This document shows, in pieces, positions 1 through 12,512 of a stretch of 64,000 nucleotides of DNA. Where the stretch lies: positions 62,001 through 126,000 of the forward strand of contig MCFL01000069.1 in NCBI GenBank assembly GCA_002102555.1, read 5' to 3'. The notes under the pieces were generated by a model, which was not told the origin of the DNA, ran no database searches, and saw only the letters and a program-made list of their open reading frames with translations. The first letter of the stretch is position 1, and every line of letters begins with the position of its first letter. Source of the stretch: Catenaria anguillulae PL171 (lineage: Eukaryota > Blastocladiomycota > Blastocladiomycetes > Blastocladiales > Catenariaceae). The position numbers were made by a program, and so were the translations under genes.

Positions 1-982
1 ATTCTTGTCGTTGCCATCCGAGCTGACCACGCGCACAGACGTGGATTGCGATTTTGGACACCTGAAACGTGCCAATTTAGTCAGACCTTGTTGGGCAAAA
101 AAGCACGGGCAAATAAACGTCAATCAACGGAACTGGAAAAACATACTTTGGCGCACTCGAAACCTCCTCTCCCTGTGTATTCCTCAATCCGGCCATAAAC
201 CTGGCCTTACCGCCACAGTGAAACCACGCCTCGTCCGCATCCAAGTGTTGCTGCATTTCACGATCCAAAACCTCGTCGGCGGCCGCCATTTGATGTTGCC
301 ACTCGTCGTCGTCCCACGGTCCGAAAAGCGCCACCATAGACTCGAGCGGATCGGCGGCATTCCCAGATGTCGAAGGGGAGGTGGTGCCCGAAAGCGTGCG
401 CCAGAGGTGTGGCAGCCAGGAGCCGAACAGTGTGTCGGAACACGAGCCGGACGTGGCATGCGTGGTGAGGGTTGGTGTTGACTCGAGATCCGAGGACGCT
501 GGCGGTGGGGCGGATGCGCCCAATGGTAAGCCAACACAGGTCGGGGTAAGTAGTGCGAGGGTTAATGTGACAATTAGGATAAGGTATGAGAGCGTGGGTG
601 AGTTGGATCGGAGAGGGGCCTTGTGTGGACTGGATGGCTTGGCGACGGCAGGAGGGGATACGTCGTGTGTTGTTGAAGTGAGCGTGGGTTCGGCTACGAC
701 GCGTTGGACTGGTGGATTCGGTTTCGCAGACGCAGGCGATTCTGCAGCAGAAACAGACGATTGCGAAAGAGCCAGATCGAGAAGCGATTTGTTTTTTGTG
801 CGTAGTTGACGGGATGGACTCTTTGATCGAGCGCGGGCGACCGGAGCCGAGGACAAGGACGATGGTGCCGCAGAAGAAGACACTTGGATGTTCCGGCTGG
901 TGGGAGATCGAGACCGAGGTCGTCTTGTTTGTGTGTGCCGAAGCGCAAGCTGGACGGCAGAGCTGATGTCTGCAAGGTTCAT
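1..982 (-). CDS. Hypothetical serine/proline-rich single-pass membrane protein (3' end beyond window)
   Basis: I do not recognise this protein. The preferred start is the ATG at 982, because the residues upstream of it look like untranslated sequence. The first ~125 residues are rich in Ser, Pro, Ala and Arg with SR-like patches and are probably disordered. One strong hydrophobic helix follows near residues 130-152, then an acidic, Trp-containing region. An intron is inferred at 62-146 (donor GTATGT, acceptor TTTCAG), and the coding sequence runs off the left edge, so the product is incomplete. It is transcribed divergently from the SPAG6 gene. The likely role is an integral membrane protein of unknown function; only the topology is supported. 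Confidence 0.5.
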
Positions 983-1507
983 GATTGACGGATGTGGGTG
1001 ATTTTTTGAAAATGGATGTGGACGACAATCACCCAAGTGGACGGAAAGTAGTTCGCGACGAGTATCGAGATGGTGGGTTGACCGTCAAATCTACTTGGTT
1101 TCTATGAGCGTATAATTCTTCTGGGTGACTCTATTGCCGATGCTTTGGAAAGCACCTCATTGCATCAAGTGGGAGAAAAAAGAAATGTAGATGTTGCAAG
1201 ATGTCAAACACAAAATCCACGGGGAAGGAAGTGGTTGGTGGTTTGGAATCGATCGGATTGAATTGTTCGCACCAAGGTGTGGTAAGTTCACGCGATCTTC
1301 CCACCAACTTCACGTCCGCGTCAGCACTGCACATGCCCATTTTGGTGATAAATTCTGCTCATGATTGTAGATGCAAACACATTCTTAGACAGAGCTGCAT
1401 CCTTCCAAACTGTGCGCATTCAATGCACGATCGCCCATCAAGTACACTCCAAGGATTCCATACGTCTGCCATCTGACATCGACTTTACCGGCTGCTGCAT
1501 TTTTAGC
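983..1507. other. Divergent intergenic region
   Basis: About 525 bases separate the starts of the membrane-protein gene and SPAG6. Open frames here are short and lack coding-like codon use. An acceptor-like TTTTAG stands just before the SPAG6 ATG, so a 5' UTR intron is possible. No repeat or RNA gene is seen. Confidence 0.4.
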
Positions 1508-3900
1508 ATGATGGCTCCTCCCACCGCGGTCCTCCCGCAACTTCAATCTCCACCCACCAACCGGACCACCTCGCCAACACCTGGAGGCAGTGGAGGCGGC
1601 TCAACTTCTCCCGCGTTTGGGGTCGCCACATCGCCCATAAACGGATCCAGTCCGGCTTCGAAATCCGTGACCCAACTGCTTGACTCGTTTCAGAAAGCGC
1701 GCCTGGCATTTGCTCAAGGCATCGCCGACTGTGCCGCACGCGAAGCTCACTTGGAACACTTGGCCGCATCCCGCGGGTTGATTGTGCCACTTCTGCGCCC
1801 ACTATTGCTTGATCCCGTGGTTCCCGTGCAACAAGCCGCGGCTCTAGCGCTGGGCAGGTTGGCCAACCATTCCCCCGTCTTGGCGGCGCATATTGTGCAG
1901 GGCGATGTGTTGCCACATGTCGTGTATTCGTTGGATTCGTCAAACGTACGTTGAAGATTCGTAATGGTTGGCAGCATCTCAGGGTTGAAAGGCGTCCCCT
2001 CACTCATTGGTTCGCCCAAATGCCCACAGAGGTTTTACAAGAAATCGGCGGCATTTGTGTTGCGTGCCGTTGCGCGTCATTCGCCAGAGCTCGCCGCGCG
2101 TGTGGTTGAAGCACACGCTGTGGATGCCCTTGGTGCATGCCTTCAAGACTTCGACCCGGGAGTCAAAGAGTCAGCTGCATGGGCGTTGGGATACATTGCC
2201 AAGCATACAACCGGCATGTCGTCGCGTCGTATGGGCTTGGTTCACGATGTCTGCTCTGTTTGCTAACTATCCTCTCTGTTTGCATATGTAGAGCTCGCTC
2301 AAGCTGTTGTTGATGCCGGAATTGTCCCCTCGCTTGTCCTCTGCCTTCAAGAACCTGAAACGTCGCTCCGCCGCATTGCTGCGTCTGCCCTCTCGGACAT
2401 GTCCAAGCACTCGTCGCAGCTCGCGCAAGCCGTGGTTGATGCCAATGCGCTGCCGTCGCTCGTCAAGCTCGCAACTGCGCCGGCAACGGCCAACGCAGAC
2501 CCAAAGTTGAAACGACAAGCAACCACGGCGCTTGCACACATTGCGCGTCATTCCGTAGACTTGGCCGAGGCCGTCATTGACACGTCCGACTTGTTTCCGC
2601 GCATCCTGTTGCACTTGCGCGACATGGACGGCGCAACGCGCAGGCAAGCCGCCGTGCTCTTGTGCGAGCTGGCAAAGCACGCGCCCGATTTGGCGCAGTT
2701 GCTCGTCAATGCTGGTGCAGTCGCGGCGTTGGTGGATTACTTGGCCGAAGCACGCGGCGCGGGCATGCGTGTGCCCGGGGTCATGGCGCTCGGGTACATT
2801 GCAGCGTTTTCGGAAACGTTGGCGCTGGCCGTGGTGGTGGGCAAAGCTGTGCCTGTTCTTGTTGAGGCCATGACAACCGAACATGAGGTGAGTATCAAGG
2901 CGGCATGTGCGTGGACATTGGGCCAGATTGGCAGGCATTCGCCCGATCATGCAAAGGCTGTGGCGGCAAGTGCCGTGTTGCCCAAGTTGTTGGCGCAATT
3001 GACCAACTCGTCGACATTGTCGGCCAAGCCAGTCCATCAGCAACAGCATCAAGTGTCTTCGCCTGTAGAGCCAGATGCCGTGGCTGATATGCACCAAAAG
3101 ACCAAGCGCGCATTGAAATCGATCCTGGCCATGACGCTCAGCTTGGATGCCCTGGATCCGCTCATTTCGTTGCGCACGCCGCCAAACATTCTCAAGCACG
3201 TTCTTGCGCAAGCAGCAAAGATTTTGCCGACAGACGTTGGTGCACGTCGCAAGTTTGTCACGTCGGGATGCTGCCAGCGGGTCCAAGAAATTGCCGCCGC
3301 TTACCGCGCAGCCGCCACCAATGGCGAGAGTATGGGTGGGTCACTCGCGACGGTAGCGGAACCCAGTGCCGATGGAGGCAAGTTGGCCGAGGCTGTCAGG
3401 CAGATTAATGCGTGCTTCCCCGAGGAAATCGTCAGGTATTATTCGCCCGGATACTCTGCAGCGCTGTTGCGCAAGTTGGATGCCAGTGGTGTCGGCGGCG
3501 TGGGTGGGAACAATGATGCAATGGGCGCGTTTATGGGTCAAATGTCTGCAGCCGAAGCCAAGGAAGCCGCAAACATGGCCTCACCCGCAGCGGCGCGCGT
3601 GTCGGTGGACGGGGTCAATGGGAACAACACAGTGCGGGTCAAGTTCAACAGCAGCAACAGCAGTCGTCGAGTGTACAGGCGACCGTGAATGGAAGCTCGG
3701 TTGCTGGGACGCAGCAAGACGATGCCAATGGTGTCGGTGGTGAGGCAGGCCCAACAAGTGGGTCTGGCAGTGCCGGTGGCAAACGCTCGGGCACGGCAGG
3801 AGGCAACCCGAGCAGTGCCGGAAAGCAGCAGCAGACTCAGCAGCAGGTACCACGGTCAACGACGAGCGGTGGCAAGCAACGTACGGGTGCTGCTGAGTAG
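1508..3900 (+). CDS. SPAG6: Axonemal central-pair armadillo-repeat protein (SPAG6/PF16)
   Basis: SPAG6/PF16 is an armadillo-repeat protein of the flagellar central apparatus, needed for motility. Exons are 1508-1945, 2030-2228 and 2292 onward; both introns keep phase and end in AG. Family hallmarks are all present: LLRPLLLDPVVPVQQAAALA, RFYKKSAAFVLRAV, DFDPGVKESAAWALGYIA, KLKRQATTALAHIA, PPNILKHVLAQ and EEIVRYYSPGYSAALL, giving a near full-length set of armadillo repeats. The core frame stops at 3686-3688. A Gln/Ser/Gly-rich tail of good coding character continues in another frame to TAG at 3898-3900, so a one-base slip near 3610-3640 or an alternative end is likely. The gene marks the organism as flagellated. 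Confidence 0.93.
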
Positions 3901-4303
3901 TGAAATGTTGCATTTGTCTGTCAGTGCAAGTTCGGCGACAATGTCAGGAGGCATAGATTTGCGGGTCATTCTCGTGTTTGTATTTGGCGTTTTTTTCCGA
4001 TCTCCCATTGTTTATGTTTTCCCTTTGAAGGTTTTTCTGTTTGGTCGCTGTCAAGCTGCAAACTCTATTTACTAATATCTGCTCCATGTTTGTGTTTGTG
4101 GCAGTTTGTGGCAGAGGCGAGGCGGAGAGACAGCCAGAGTCCGAGTCGGCAGTGGAAGAGGATCGACGAACCTCGATCAACGTGAAGAATATTTTTTCAT
4201 TACATATTTGATTTTGTTTCACTGACCAACTCAAATATCAGGATTTCCAGTCATCAGTATGTACTGGCGCAAGCACTCGATGCAATAGCCGTGCCCGCTC
4301 TCT
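3901..4303. other. Intergenic region between SPAG6 and the Red1/ZFC3H1-like gene
   Basis: AT-richer than its surroundings, with T-rich stretches expected of a 3' UTR and polyadenylation region for SPAG6. No gene is supported here. Confidence 0.4.
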
Positions 4304-7300
4304 TTGCTCAAAAAGTGGTACAATGGTACCGCAACCCAGTGGCCAACACAAGATACCCTCACCGCGCCTTGGCTGCCGCCGCCAGCATCCTCGTTTGTGC
4401 CTGCAAGCTCCCACACTGCTCCCTCCGGTACCCGCTCTGTCCAGGCTCCAGCTACGCCTTTGGCTCCGACTGTTTCTGGCGCATCGGCCAGCGCTCAAAG
4501 GTTTGCTCCACCTAATCCATGTGCCGGGAGGAGTTCGTTGACTCACTTTCTTCTGTTGTCCAGTGCACCACCCACTCGCCCGCTATCAAACGCAACCGTG
4601 CATCAACCAGAGCCTGGGTCGCTTCGTGCTCAGTGGCGCACCCAGCTCCGCTCCCCGCTCAGCGCAAGCCAGCTTGACATTCGCCGCATCATCCCCTCAC
4701 GCACCTGACCGCATTGTTGACACAATCACCTCTACACTCCCTGCCCTTGAGCCTCGCCTGCACCAGCTCTTGGCCCTCTCGCCCGACGAAATCGCATCTC
4801 TGGCATTCAAGCCAAAGAATCACTCTGCATCCTCGGCGACGCCCACCGACGTGATCGACATGATGCTCTCGTCGGCCCACACGCCGCCGCAGGCACTTCT
4901 ATCGTCGATCGATTTCTTGTCCAATGGCTTCAAGACTGGGCCCACAAACGCCCTGACGCTTTACATGCAACGCCTCGTCTCGCTTCTGGCAGACGATAAG
5001 GTGTCCATTCACGTTTTGCTGCCGCGGTTCAAGCTGAATGTACTTGTCGATGCGCTGGCACAAGTTGCCACGCGGTCGGTCGATCGGTTTGAGGCACGGC
5101 TGGTCGAGATTTTGGATGTACCGACACCCATTGCCGCAGTGTGCGCTTCGGGCGCCATTACTTGCGAGTCGGTGATTGCCGTGCTTGGCCGGCTCGTGGA
5201 TCCCGAAGCAAGGTCAAAGGAAATGTTTGAGTATGTGGCAAGTCGGGTTGAGGAGTTGGAGCCTCAAGTCGAATCAGCCGATGAGTCGATTGTGTTTGTG
5301 GATTCCATGGATACCGACCGGCCGACGACACCGCCGACGGCAACTCAAACTACGGGCAACGGAGCAGTCGAGCTAGAGGACGGCGAGCTTGTGGATGATG
5401 GCGACAACGATGTCGACATGGATATCGGCCTGGGCAACCTCGACCAGCACACCACCAAGACGAATGACGATGACGCCGAATCGTGCTCGTCTGACATGTC
5501 CATGTCGTCCATGGGTGACGGCGGGACAAGAATCATTGAAGATTTTTCAAGCTCTCGCTCCGCTTCTCCCTTTATCCCGGTGTCGTCCAACGCAATGCCG
5601 CACTTGGCGCCACCAGCAAAGATGCCTCGAACCACACCCGAATCGGCGCGTGTCGCACCATGGCGTACCAGTGGTGGCACCGCCCAGTCGTCCACGACCG
5701 AAGGCTCTGTCAACGTACCAAAAACATCCGACACGCCCGCCAAGTCGAAGAGAAAGCGAAAACGAAAGCGCGCTGCGACCTCGACCTCAGCGAGCAGCAC
5801 CTCGAGTCCGGCGACAAGCGTCGCACCGTCGCTGTCTGTATCGCCGCCGCCCAGCGCCCAACCCAACACACCGCCCTTGGCCACCGACCAGGCAGCTCCT
5901 CCAACAGAATCGGAACTTTTACATAAGGCATTGCCTGGATCCGATCGTCAGACCGAGTTGATTGACCTCCGCAGTGACAGCGATCAAGAGTATGAAGACG
6001 ATAAGGGTGAGGACATGGATTTGTGCGTTGACGAGTCGCCTGCCTTCCGACTACTATCCCCGCCCCCGCCATCGCAGCATACACCGAATTCCGCAAGCTC
6101 GGCAGCAACTGGGCCCATGAATCAGCAGTTTGCCCCTTGGCAGCGCCACCATTCCAAACAGCGACAACGGTCGTCGGCGACGGCACCATCGACCATCGAA
6201 CCCTCCAAGCAGCAACAGTACCAGCCCCAGCGCCCACTGCCGCCGCCGCAACACCAGCACCCGATACCATCGCGACAGGGACACGCCACACATTCATCAC
6301 ACAATCGGCCAATGCCCGCTCGTGCCACCTCGACGGACCCTTTGACCTTGTCCAAGACCAGCACCCCGGGCGCCTTTGGGTACCAATCCACTGCCGATCC
6401 GTCACAAATGGTCACCGGCACGCCAACTGGGCCGAGCGCACCGAAACGCGCGCGCCTGCACCATGACCTCGTCACGTCTCCCTGGCACACGTCGTCATAC
6501 TCGCTGACGTCGTCATCCTTGTCGGCATCGTCGTCCACACACTCACTCCCCAGCGCGGCCAGCCCGGCACCGACTCCAACTCCGAAAGCCCTTGATCCAG
6601 AACTTGCCGCTGCTCAAAGTGCCGTGGCAGACGCATCGTCGCGCCTCGCACAAGCTCGCGCTTTGGAATCGCAATCGCGATCCAAGCTCGACTCTGCACG
6701 TTCCGAACACGACCTGGCGCTTGCTGCACTTGCTGCTGCCCAGCTTCGCGTGTCGCGCGCACAGGCCGCCATTGACTTGTCGCAAAAGGCGTTCACAGAT
6801 GCACAGGGCGTGTGCGCGCGGCTGGCGGCCGATGAGCAGGTGGCCAAAGACAGGTTGGCAGAGGTGCAAAAGACGGCGCTTGAGAGGGAGAAGAAGTTGC
6901 AGATTGAACGGTTAAAGGAGCGACAGGCCGTGTTGGAGAGAAACAAGCGCGTCAAGGCCGAGATGCGCGCCAAGGTGCAGGTTGCCCACTTGGTCGAGGC
7001 AGTGAGGAAGGCGGTGGATAAGGTGGCGCCGCCCGCTGTGGCCATGGCAGTGGAGGAGGCAGGCGGCCAAGGGGATCCCGGTGACCAAGGGCCGCTGGGC
7101 CAAGTCGTGGACTTGGGACCGCCCAAGACTGTGGTCGAGTGTATCAAGGTAGATGCGGATTGGGTACGAGCGGATCGGCTGGCGACCGTAACAAGTGTGG
7201 CGAGGGATCGGCCAGAGTGGTTTTTGCGGGGCGCCTGTTTGGCTGACGAGTTGAACGATGAAATAAGCAGTGGTGGGTTGGATGCGAGGAGGTGGGAGGC

Positions 7301-10300
7301 CGAGCTGGTCGAGGACATGGAGAGGAAGGGCAGGTCAGTTGCCGGAAGCGTGGGTGCAGAGGAGATTGGGGTTGAGGGCAGGGTGCCGTTGGGCGCCGCC
7401 AGTATGGTTCCCGCCATCATTGCAACTCGCACCAGTGGCGGGAAAAGGCGGTCCAGCATGTCGTCGGTCATGACAAACCCAATGGTGGCAAAGGTGCTGG
7501 CGGCGTTTGGGACTGGTGCGCCACCGTCTTCGGAAGACGACCGGGTACCACCTGATTCAAGTCCAACAATGCCAACAAGTGTGCTCCCATCCGAAATCAT
7601 CCCATGCTCTGCCGAGCTCGTCCCCGGCGCCACGTGCAACGACCCAGTGTGCGTGTTTACTCACCTCGACGACTTGGATCAGCCGTCGAAGTGGCTCCCA
7701 AAGCAAGTCGTGACCCGAATCAAGCAATCGTCCAACCCGATGGCCCTCTCGCTACTCTTGAGACGCAAGCTGGCCAACGCAAACGTGTTCCCGACCGAGC
7801 GTGACGTGGTGACCTGTGTTCTTGAAGCACTTGATTCCGTGTTGCCCGTCATTTCGCTCCCAGAGCCACTGCCCAATGGCGGAGCGGCAGCACTGCCGAG
7901 CGCACGGGCAAGCCTGCCGATTCGAACCATCGGCGTTTTACACAAGGTGACCAACGGGCCATTAGCCAAGCCAGGGCCGAGGCGGTTTTGGCAAACGTAT
8001 CGGACAGTGGAGGAATGGGCCGAATTGGTGGAAGAGTGCCCCAAGGAATTGAGTGAGGATGATTGGCTAGAATACGCGATCGCTGTACGTTCGTTCATTG
8101 GCTCCTTCACCACTGGGTTAAAGTACGCTGACTTGGTTTCTGCGCCCAATCTGTTGTCTTTATAGTCCCTTCCGACATGGTCCAATGTTGCCACGCTTAA
8201 CGACAACAAGGATCAATCCTATCATGCGGCCCTTCAAGTCCTTGTCCTCGGCCTCAAGCATTGTCTAACCGCACCCAACTTGTGGGAGCTCTTCATGGAG
8301 CTGTTGATGCGCAAGACCAATTCACGTGACCACATCCAACGGCACATTGGCAAGGCCAAGGAGCGCGTACCTGACCAGTGGACCCACTACTGGCGTGTGC
8401 TAGACACCTTGCGTGACGATTCGAAACTGTACGCCAAGACCCTCATTCATTTTGTCCTGTACACCTTGGCTCGCAAGGCCGACCCGCACCTCATCGTGGA
8501 CACGCTCGTGGCCGCCGCAGTTGCCTTGGATGAGGACGCCGCGGTAGTCAAGCGTGCGCAAAGGAAGACCACGGAGGTGGACGACGAGAATGATGACGTG
8601 GAACCAGTCATGCCTGTCTCTCAGTTTCTCTTGACTGTGCTTTGCGCCACCAACGTGGATTCTTTGAAGGAGCAGTTTGACAACCAGGTGGATCTCGAAT
8701 CATACCCAGCATGTGTGCCCGACGACGAACAAGGGTTTCAAGCAACGCTCTTGTTTCAGCAGCTCGCGCCTAACGACTTGGCACTCATCTGGCTCATTTT
8801 TGCGCACGCAATTGTCCACGACTCGATTCCCGCGCCGTCGTCGCCAGTGTCCACGTCTCCATTGCTCGTGCCTGGGTCGGAGCATGTCGTTGCTCAGCGC
8901 AACTTGTTTGTCTTGCGCATCGACGGCGAGGGCGTGGATGTAAATCGTGTTTTGATCGCCAAGCACGTGTTGGAAAAACTTTGCCACGTTTGGCAAACCC
9001 TTGTGTGGGCCGATGAGCATCGAGACGTGGATCAAGAGGCCAGGTCGGCGTTTGGGGTTTTGGTCCAGAACTTGGACATGTTGTTGCGTGTCACCAGCGG
9101 TTCCCATTCCGTTTCACTTCCGCCCGAGTTCCTTAACGGCCCATGGCCTGTTCCCGCCGATTGTTGGGACTTGTCGGTAAACTTGCCCGAGACGTTGGTT
9201 ACGTCACCGGCGGCATGGAATGCTGTCGCAGCGCATGCCGCCACTGTGCGCGATCGTGACCGGATATTGAATGCCCTCGTAAACGCCGCACACTGTGTCA
9301 TGGTGGATTACAAAGTGGTGCGTTTCCTCGCCTCCGCGTCCTTGACATACGACGACATGGTCGACTGTTGACTGCTTCACGTTGCACATCCTTGTTTAGC
9401 ATCCAATCGCGCCACCAAGTCAGGACGAAATTGACAACGCCCTCAACGTGTACCGCTTCTTGCTGGGCCTAACCTACTCGTTCTCGTCTAGCGCATCGCC
9501 GCCAACCGTTTCGCAGCAGTCAAAATCCATGTACAAGTGGCATTGGATCAATTTCCTTTTGTTCCAAGCCCTCGTCACACCATCGACTACAGCAAAAGGT
9601 CCATCGACGACCCGATTGCTGCATCTAGCTGTATCTGCGACCATTGACATGCCGCTCATGTGGCGCGAATTGCTGATTTGGGCAGCCTTGGACTCGAGCG
9701 GCAGCACCAACAAGCTACTCGATCCCATGGTTTTGACCCAGCTCATCACATCGAGCGTCGAGCCGCACAAGCACAGCACCGTCCTCGACTATACCGAGCA
9801 TGGATTGACCCATCCATTTGTGATGCCCACTCCCGTTCATGTGCAGTTTTCCTTTGGTTCAGTCACCAGCTTGTCCATTCACTCAGGACCGACTCATCAT
9901 TTGTCTGGTCCCACCCTCGCTTTACCAACTTCGTGTAGGATGCGTCACATTTGCGTTTTGTCTTCGGCACCATCCTTCCCCGTGTTCCCGCGCCCGTCAA
10001 GCGAGAACTTGTCCAGTGGTTGATTGACCATGCGCCGTCTTTACGACCTCCCGCTGACGTGTTTCTTGTTGCCGCTCAGCTGCTGCATGGCACGCAATCA
10101 GTGGGTAACAACAATGGCGAGCGTGTCGTCAAGCTCCTCGTTTCCGCGATTGAGCGTGGCGCCCGCCTTGATGGCGTCTGGGACCTGTGCGTGTCCCACC
10201 ACCAGGTGTTTCTCTCGCTCGCGATACAGCCGTCTTTCACTTGCTGTTTCACCGCTCGTGTTTCCTTTCTTTCTCTCCTGCCCACACCGATTCACACTTG

Positions 10301-10424
10301 GCCGCCTCCATGTCTCTGTAGCGTTCTTTCATTCCCGTGGGACAAGAAATCCAAAGAAAAGATTGAAGAATTCCGCGCCGAATCCAAGCTTTCCGTTCTG
10401 CCCGACCATTCAGCAACCGCATGA
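4304..10424 (+). CDS. Red1/ZFC3H1-like zinc-finger protein (nuclear RNA surveillance)
   Basis: A very large protein whose key signature is a small CCCH-type finger at about 7608-7668, pattern C-x8-G-x-TCND-x2-C-x3-H. This matches the zf-C3H1 domain of fission-yeast Red1 and human ZFC3H1, scaffolds that deliver unwanted nuclear RNAs to the exosome. Before it come a folded N-terminal region, long disordered S/P/T/Q-rich stretches, a basic patch (KSKRKRKRKRAA, ~5745) and a coiled coil (~6610-6990). After it come helical repeats of HAT/TPR character, as in ZFC3H1. Inferred introns are 8085-8165, 9318-9399, 9820-9938 and ~10208-10321; the stop is TGA at 10422. The 5' end is unresolved: an upstream exon ending at 4500 with an intron 4501-4563 is plausible, but the frame changes near 4600. 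Confidence 0.68.
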
Positions 10425-11084
10425 TTGATGATTGTTTGCAGCTGCCTGCTGATGATTCAACAATAAGCAGTTTACGGTACATGCGTCCATGACGTTTCCT
10501 GTCACAACCGTGCCGCCGCCCCACGTTCTTCTCCCCTACCCAACTCGATGATATCCTGCACTTTCCTTGGCTCGTGCCATTTTGCGTGTGTCCATGTGTA
10601 CCAGCCAGCCGGGCATATTTGAGCCCCACGACTCCCGCTCGACTCGCACAAAGCGAGAACACCCAACAATCCATCCTTCCCCTTGTTGTTTGTGTTTCAT
10701 TTCCCTTTTCTTTTCAGTCCTGTTTTGTTCCCGACTGGTCTTCTCGATTTGGGGATTCGTTTTGATTTCATGGCATTTTAACATACAGACAAGATTATTG
10801 ACCCGGGCCAACATGTATGTACGCTAAAGTTACACTGGACGGCTCTCATCACCGAAGCGTCAGTGCAACCTACCGTCGATTGACTCAAGAATGGTGTCAT
10901 GATGGAAGATGAGTGCATTATGATCGACATGCAAGCCTATGCAGCCGCTCAGACGTGCCGAGATGAACTTAAGTTGGCAGGGCTCTGCTTGGTGCATGAA
11001 GACTTTCAGTTGAGTCAACAGGCAGCCGCGGAGATGAGAAAGATCCCAAACCTATTTCCTTCAGCAGAGTGAAAGCTAAACAGG
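10425..11084. other. Intergenic region
   Basis: Holds the 3' flank of the Red1/ZFC3H1-like gene and the upstream region of the first Rei1-like gene. Pyrimidine-rich around 10680-10760. No coding or RNA gene is supported. Confidence 0.4.
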
Positions 11085-11090
11085 TATAAA
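11085..11090 (+). promoter_or_regulatory. TATA box of Rei1-like gene 1
   Basis: TATAAA lies about 58 bases before the preferred ATG at 11148, a suitable place for a core promoter element. Confidence 0.45.
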
Positions 11091-11147
11091 ACAGCGACGG
11101 TGAATCGCTCATTCGGCAACAGGTCTCCATCATTACGCAAGCTCGTC

Positions 11148-12263
11148 ATGAATACTATGATTACCGCGACCACTGCAACCATTACCACCACCACCACCTT
11201 CCCAACCATGGCCCCTTCTTCTTCTGCCATAATCCATCACGGCGCGCCCGCCATGTCCGACACAGTCGAGTCCTGCTCCTTGTCGACATGCACACAAGAC
11301 ATTCAAGTCGTCTGTCCATTCTGTCTTGACCCGCTAGACACGTCCGACATCCAACGCGTCCAATCGCATCTGGCCGCCGCTCATTCCTTCCACGTACCGC
11401 ATTCCCACGCCATCACCGACTGGCCCGGTCTCCTCCTGTATCTGGAGACCAAGATTCATGACCTCGGCCACTGCTTGCACTGCCATGCCGCCTACTGGAA
11501 CCCGCACTGGACCCCAAATATGGTGCGGGTCAGCGATACCGATGACGACTGCGACGAGAACGAGGAGGAATCGGATAACGATGAAGAGTTGCCCGAAATG
11601 CGCGACGCTTTCAGGTCCGGACAAGACGCACTCAAGCACATGTTTGCCCGTGGGCACAATGCCATTCGGATGGAGAGTGGTGGCTGGCGCGAATACGCCT
11701 CGTTCTACGATGCGCCAATGTCGTTATTTGTCGCCGCCAATCTAAAGATTCCCCATCCCGCAACAACATCGAGGCCAGCCAAGATCGGCGCAGCTCAAGG
11801 ACAAGATCATGCCGCCTCTTCACCAACACCAGCATCCACCCCACCCTCTGGTTCTGGCGCCGCCCGTCTCGTATCTGGGTCGCGCCGTACGGCCGTGACT
11901 CGCCCGTCCGCACTTGCCATTGGTGAAATGGACCAACCGCCTTGTCGTGTCCGCGCAGTCGTGCGCGCAGGCGACTGCACCGCACTTGCCCAAAGTCTCG
12001 CTCTCCAGCACAGTATTCCTGTGCACCAGGCAAACAAGCTTGTTCGTTCTGGTGCCAAGGCAACCGCCCTCACAACCATGTCGTCGGCCGACGTGCGCCA
12101 CTTGGCCAAGACAATGGAGCAGGTCGAAACAAGTGCAAGGCGGCAAGAGATGAAGGAGTACACGGCGCAAGCCGTCAAGGCAAATAAGGCGGGTCGCAAG
12201 AGGTTTTTGCATGTAAGGCCAAGACTTGAGCCGCACACATTCAATCCTGCGCTCATCAACTGA
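11148..12263 (+). CDS. ZNF622/Rei1-like C2H2_2 zinc-finger protein, copy 1
   Basis: The conserved block starts with CPFCLDPLD, then SHLAAAHSFHVPH, GLLLYLETK, CLHC, an acidic insert, HMFARGHNAIRM and EYASFYD. This is the order of the central domain of Rei1/ZNF622, the cytoplasmic factor that matures pre-60S ribosomal subunits. The C-terminus has a basic, Lys/Arg-rich helical region ending near KANKAGRKRFLHVR, also as in Rei1. Unlike full Rei1, the first N-terminal finger is not evident, and a Ser/Pro-rich linker separates the two conserved blocks. ATG at 11148 is preferred; later ATGs at 11211 or 11253 are possible. The gene has no intron and faces a close paralogue tail to tail. It may be a ribosome-biogenesis factor or a derived paralogue. 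Confidence 0.72.
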   Translation: MNTMITATTATITTTTTFPTMAPSSSAIIHHGAPAMSDTVESCSLSTCTQDIQVVCPFCLDPLDTSDIQRVQSHLAAAHSFHVPHSHAITDWPGLLLYLETKIHDLGHCLHCHAAYWNPHWTPNMVRVSDTDDDCDENEEESDNDEELPEMRDAFRSGQDALKHMFARGHNAIRMESGGWREYASFYDAPMSLFVAANLKIPHPATTSRPAKIGAAQGQDHAASSPTPASTPPSGSGAARLVSGSRRTAVTRPSALAIGEMDQPPCRVRAVVRAGDCTALAQSLALQHSIPVHQANKLVRSGAKATALTTMSSADVRHLAKTMEQVETSARRQEMKEYTAQAVKANKAGRKRFLHVRPRLEPHTFNPALIN

Positions 12264-12512
12264 ATGTGTCGGTCGTATTTTTGATCCATTGATTCACCAT
12301 CATCCATGTCGCGCTGGTGTAATATATACGTCGTCGCAAAGATTGTACATACACATCACTTTTCGTCCGAATATTTCTGGCGCTCTCTGGCGTTCCATTC
12401 TCTTTAGCTCGCCGTCGAGAACAGCAGATTGCAAGCAGTGAATGGTCTATTGAAAAAGTCTACATGAATGCACCCAACTACTTCCTTTCAGTATTCAATC
12501 TAAACGATAACC

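Noticed and set aside
2267-3286. 339-codon minus-strand frame opposite SPAG6
   Set aside because: Shadow of the SPAG6 codon pattern, with no motif.
3614-3632. A 19-base GT...AG segment that would restore the SPAG6 frame
   Set aside because: Far shorter than any other intron in the window; a one-base indel is simpler.
4231-4546. Minus-strand frame ending GHGYCIECLRQYILMTGNPDI-like sequence, resembling a zinc-binding C-terminus
   Set aside because: It is short and lacks upstream exons. It also overlaps plus-strand sequence with better codon use at the 5' end of the Red1/ZFC3H1-like gene.
6614-7639. 341-codon minus-strand frame opposite the Red1/ZFC3H1-like coiled coil
   Set aside because: Shadow frame of a low-complexity coding region.
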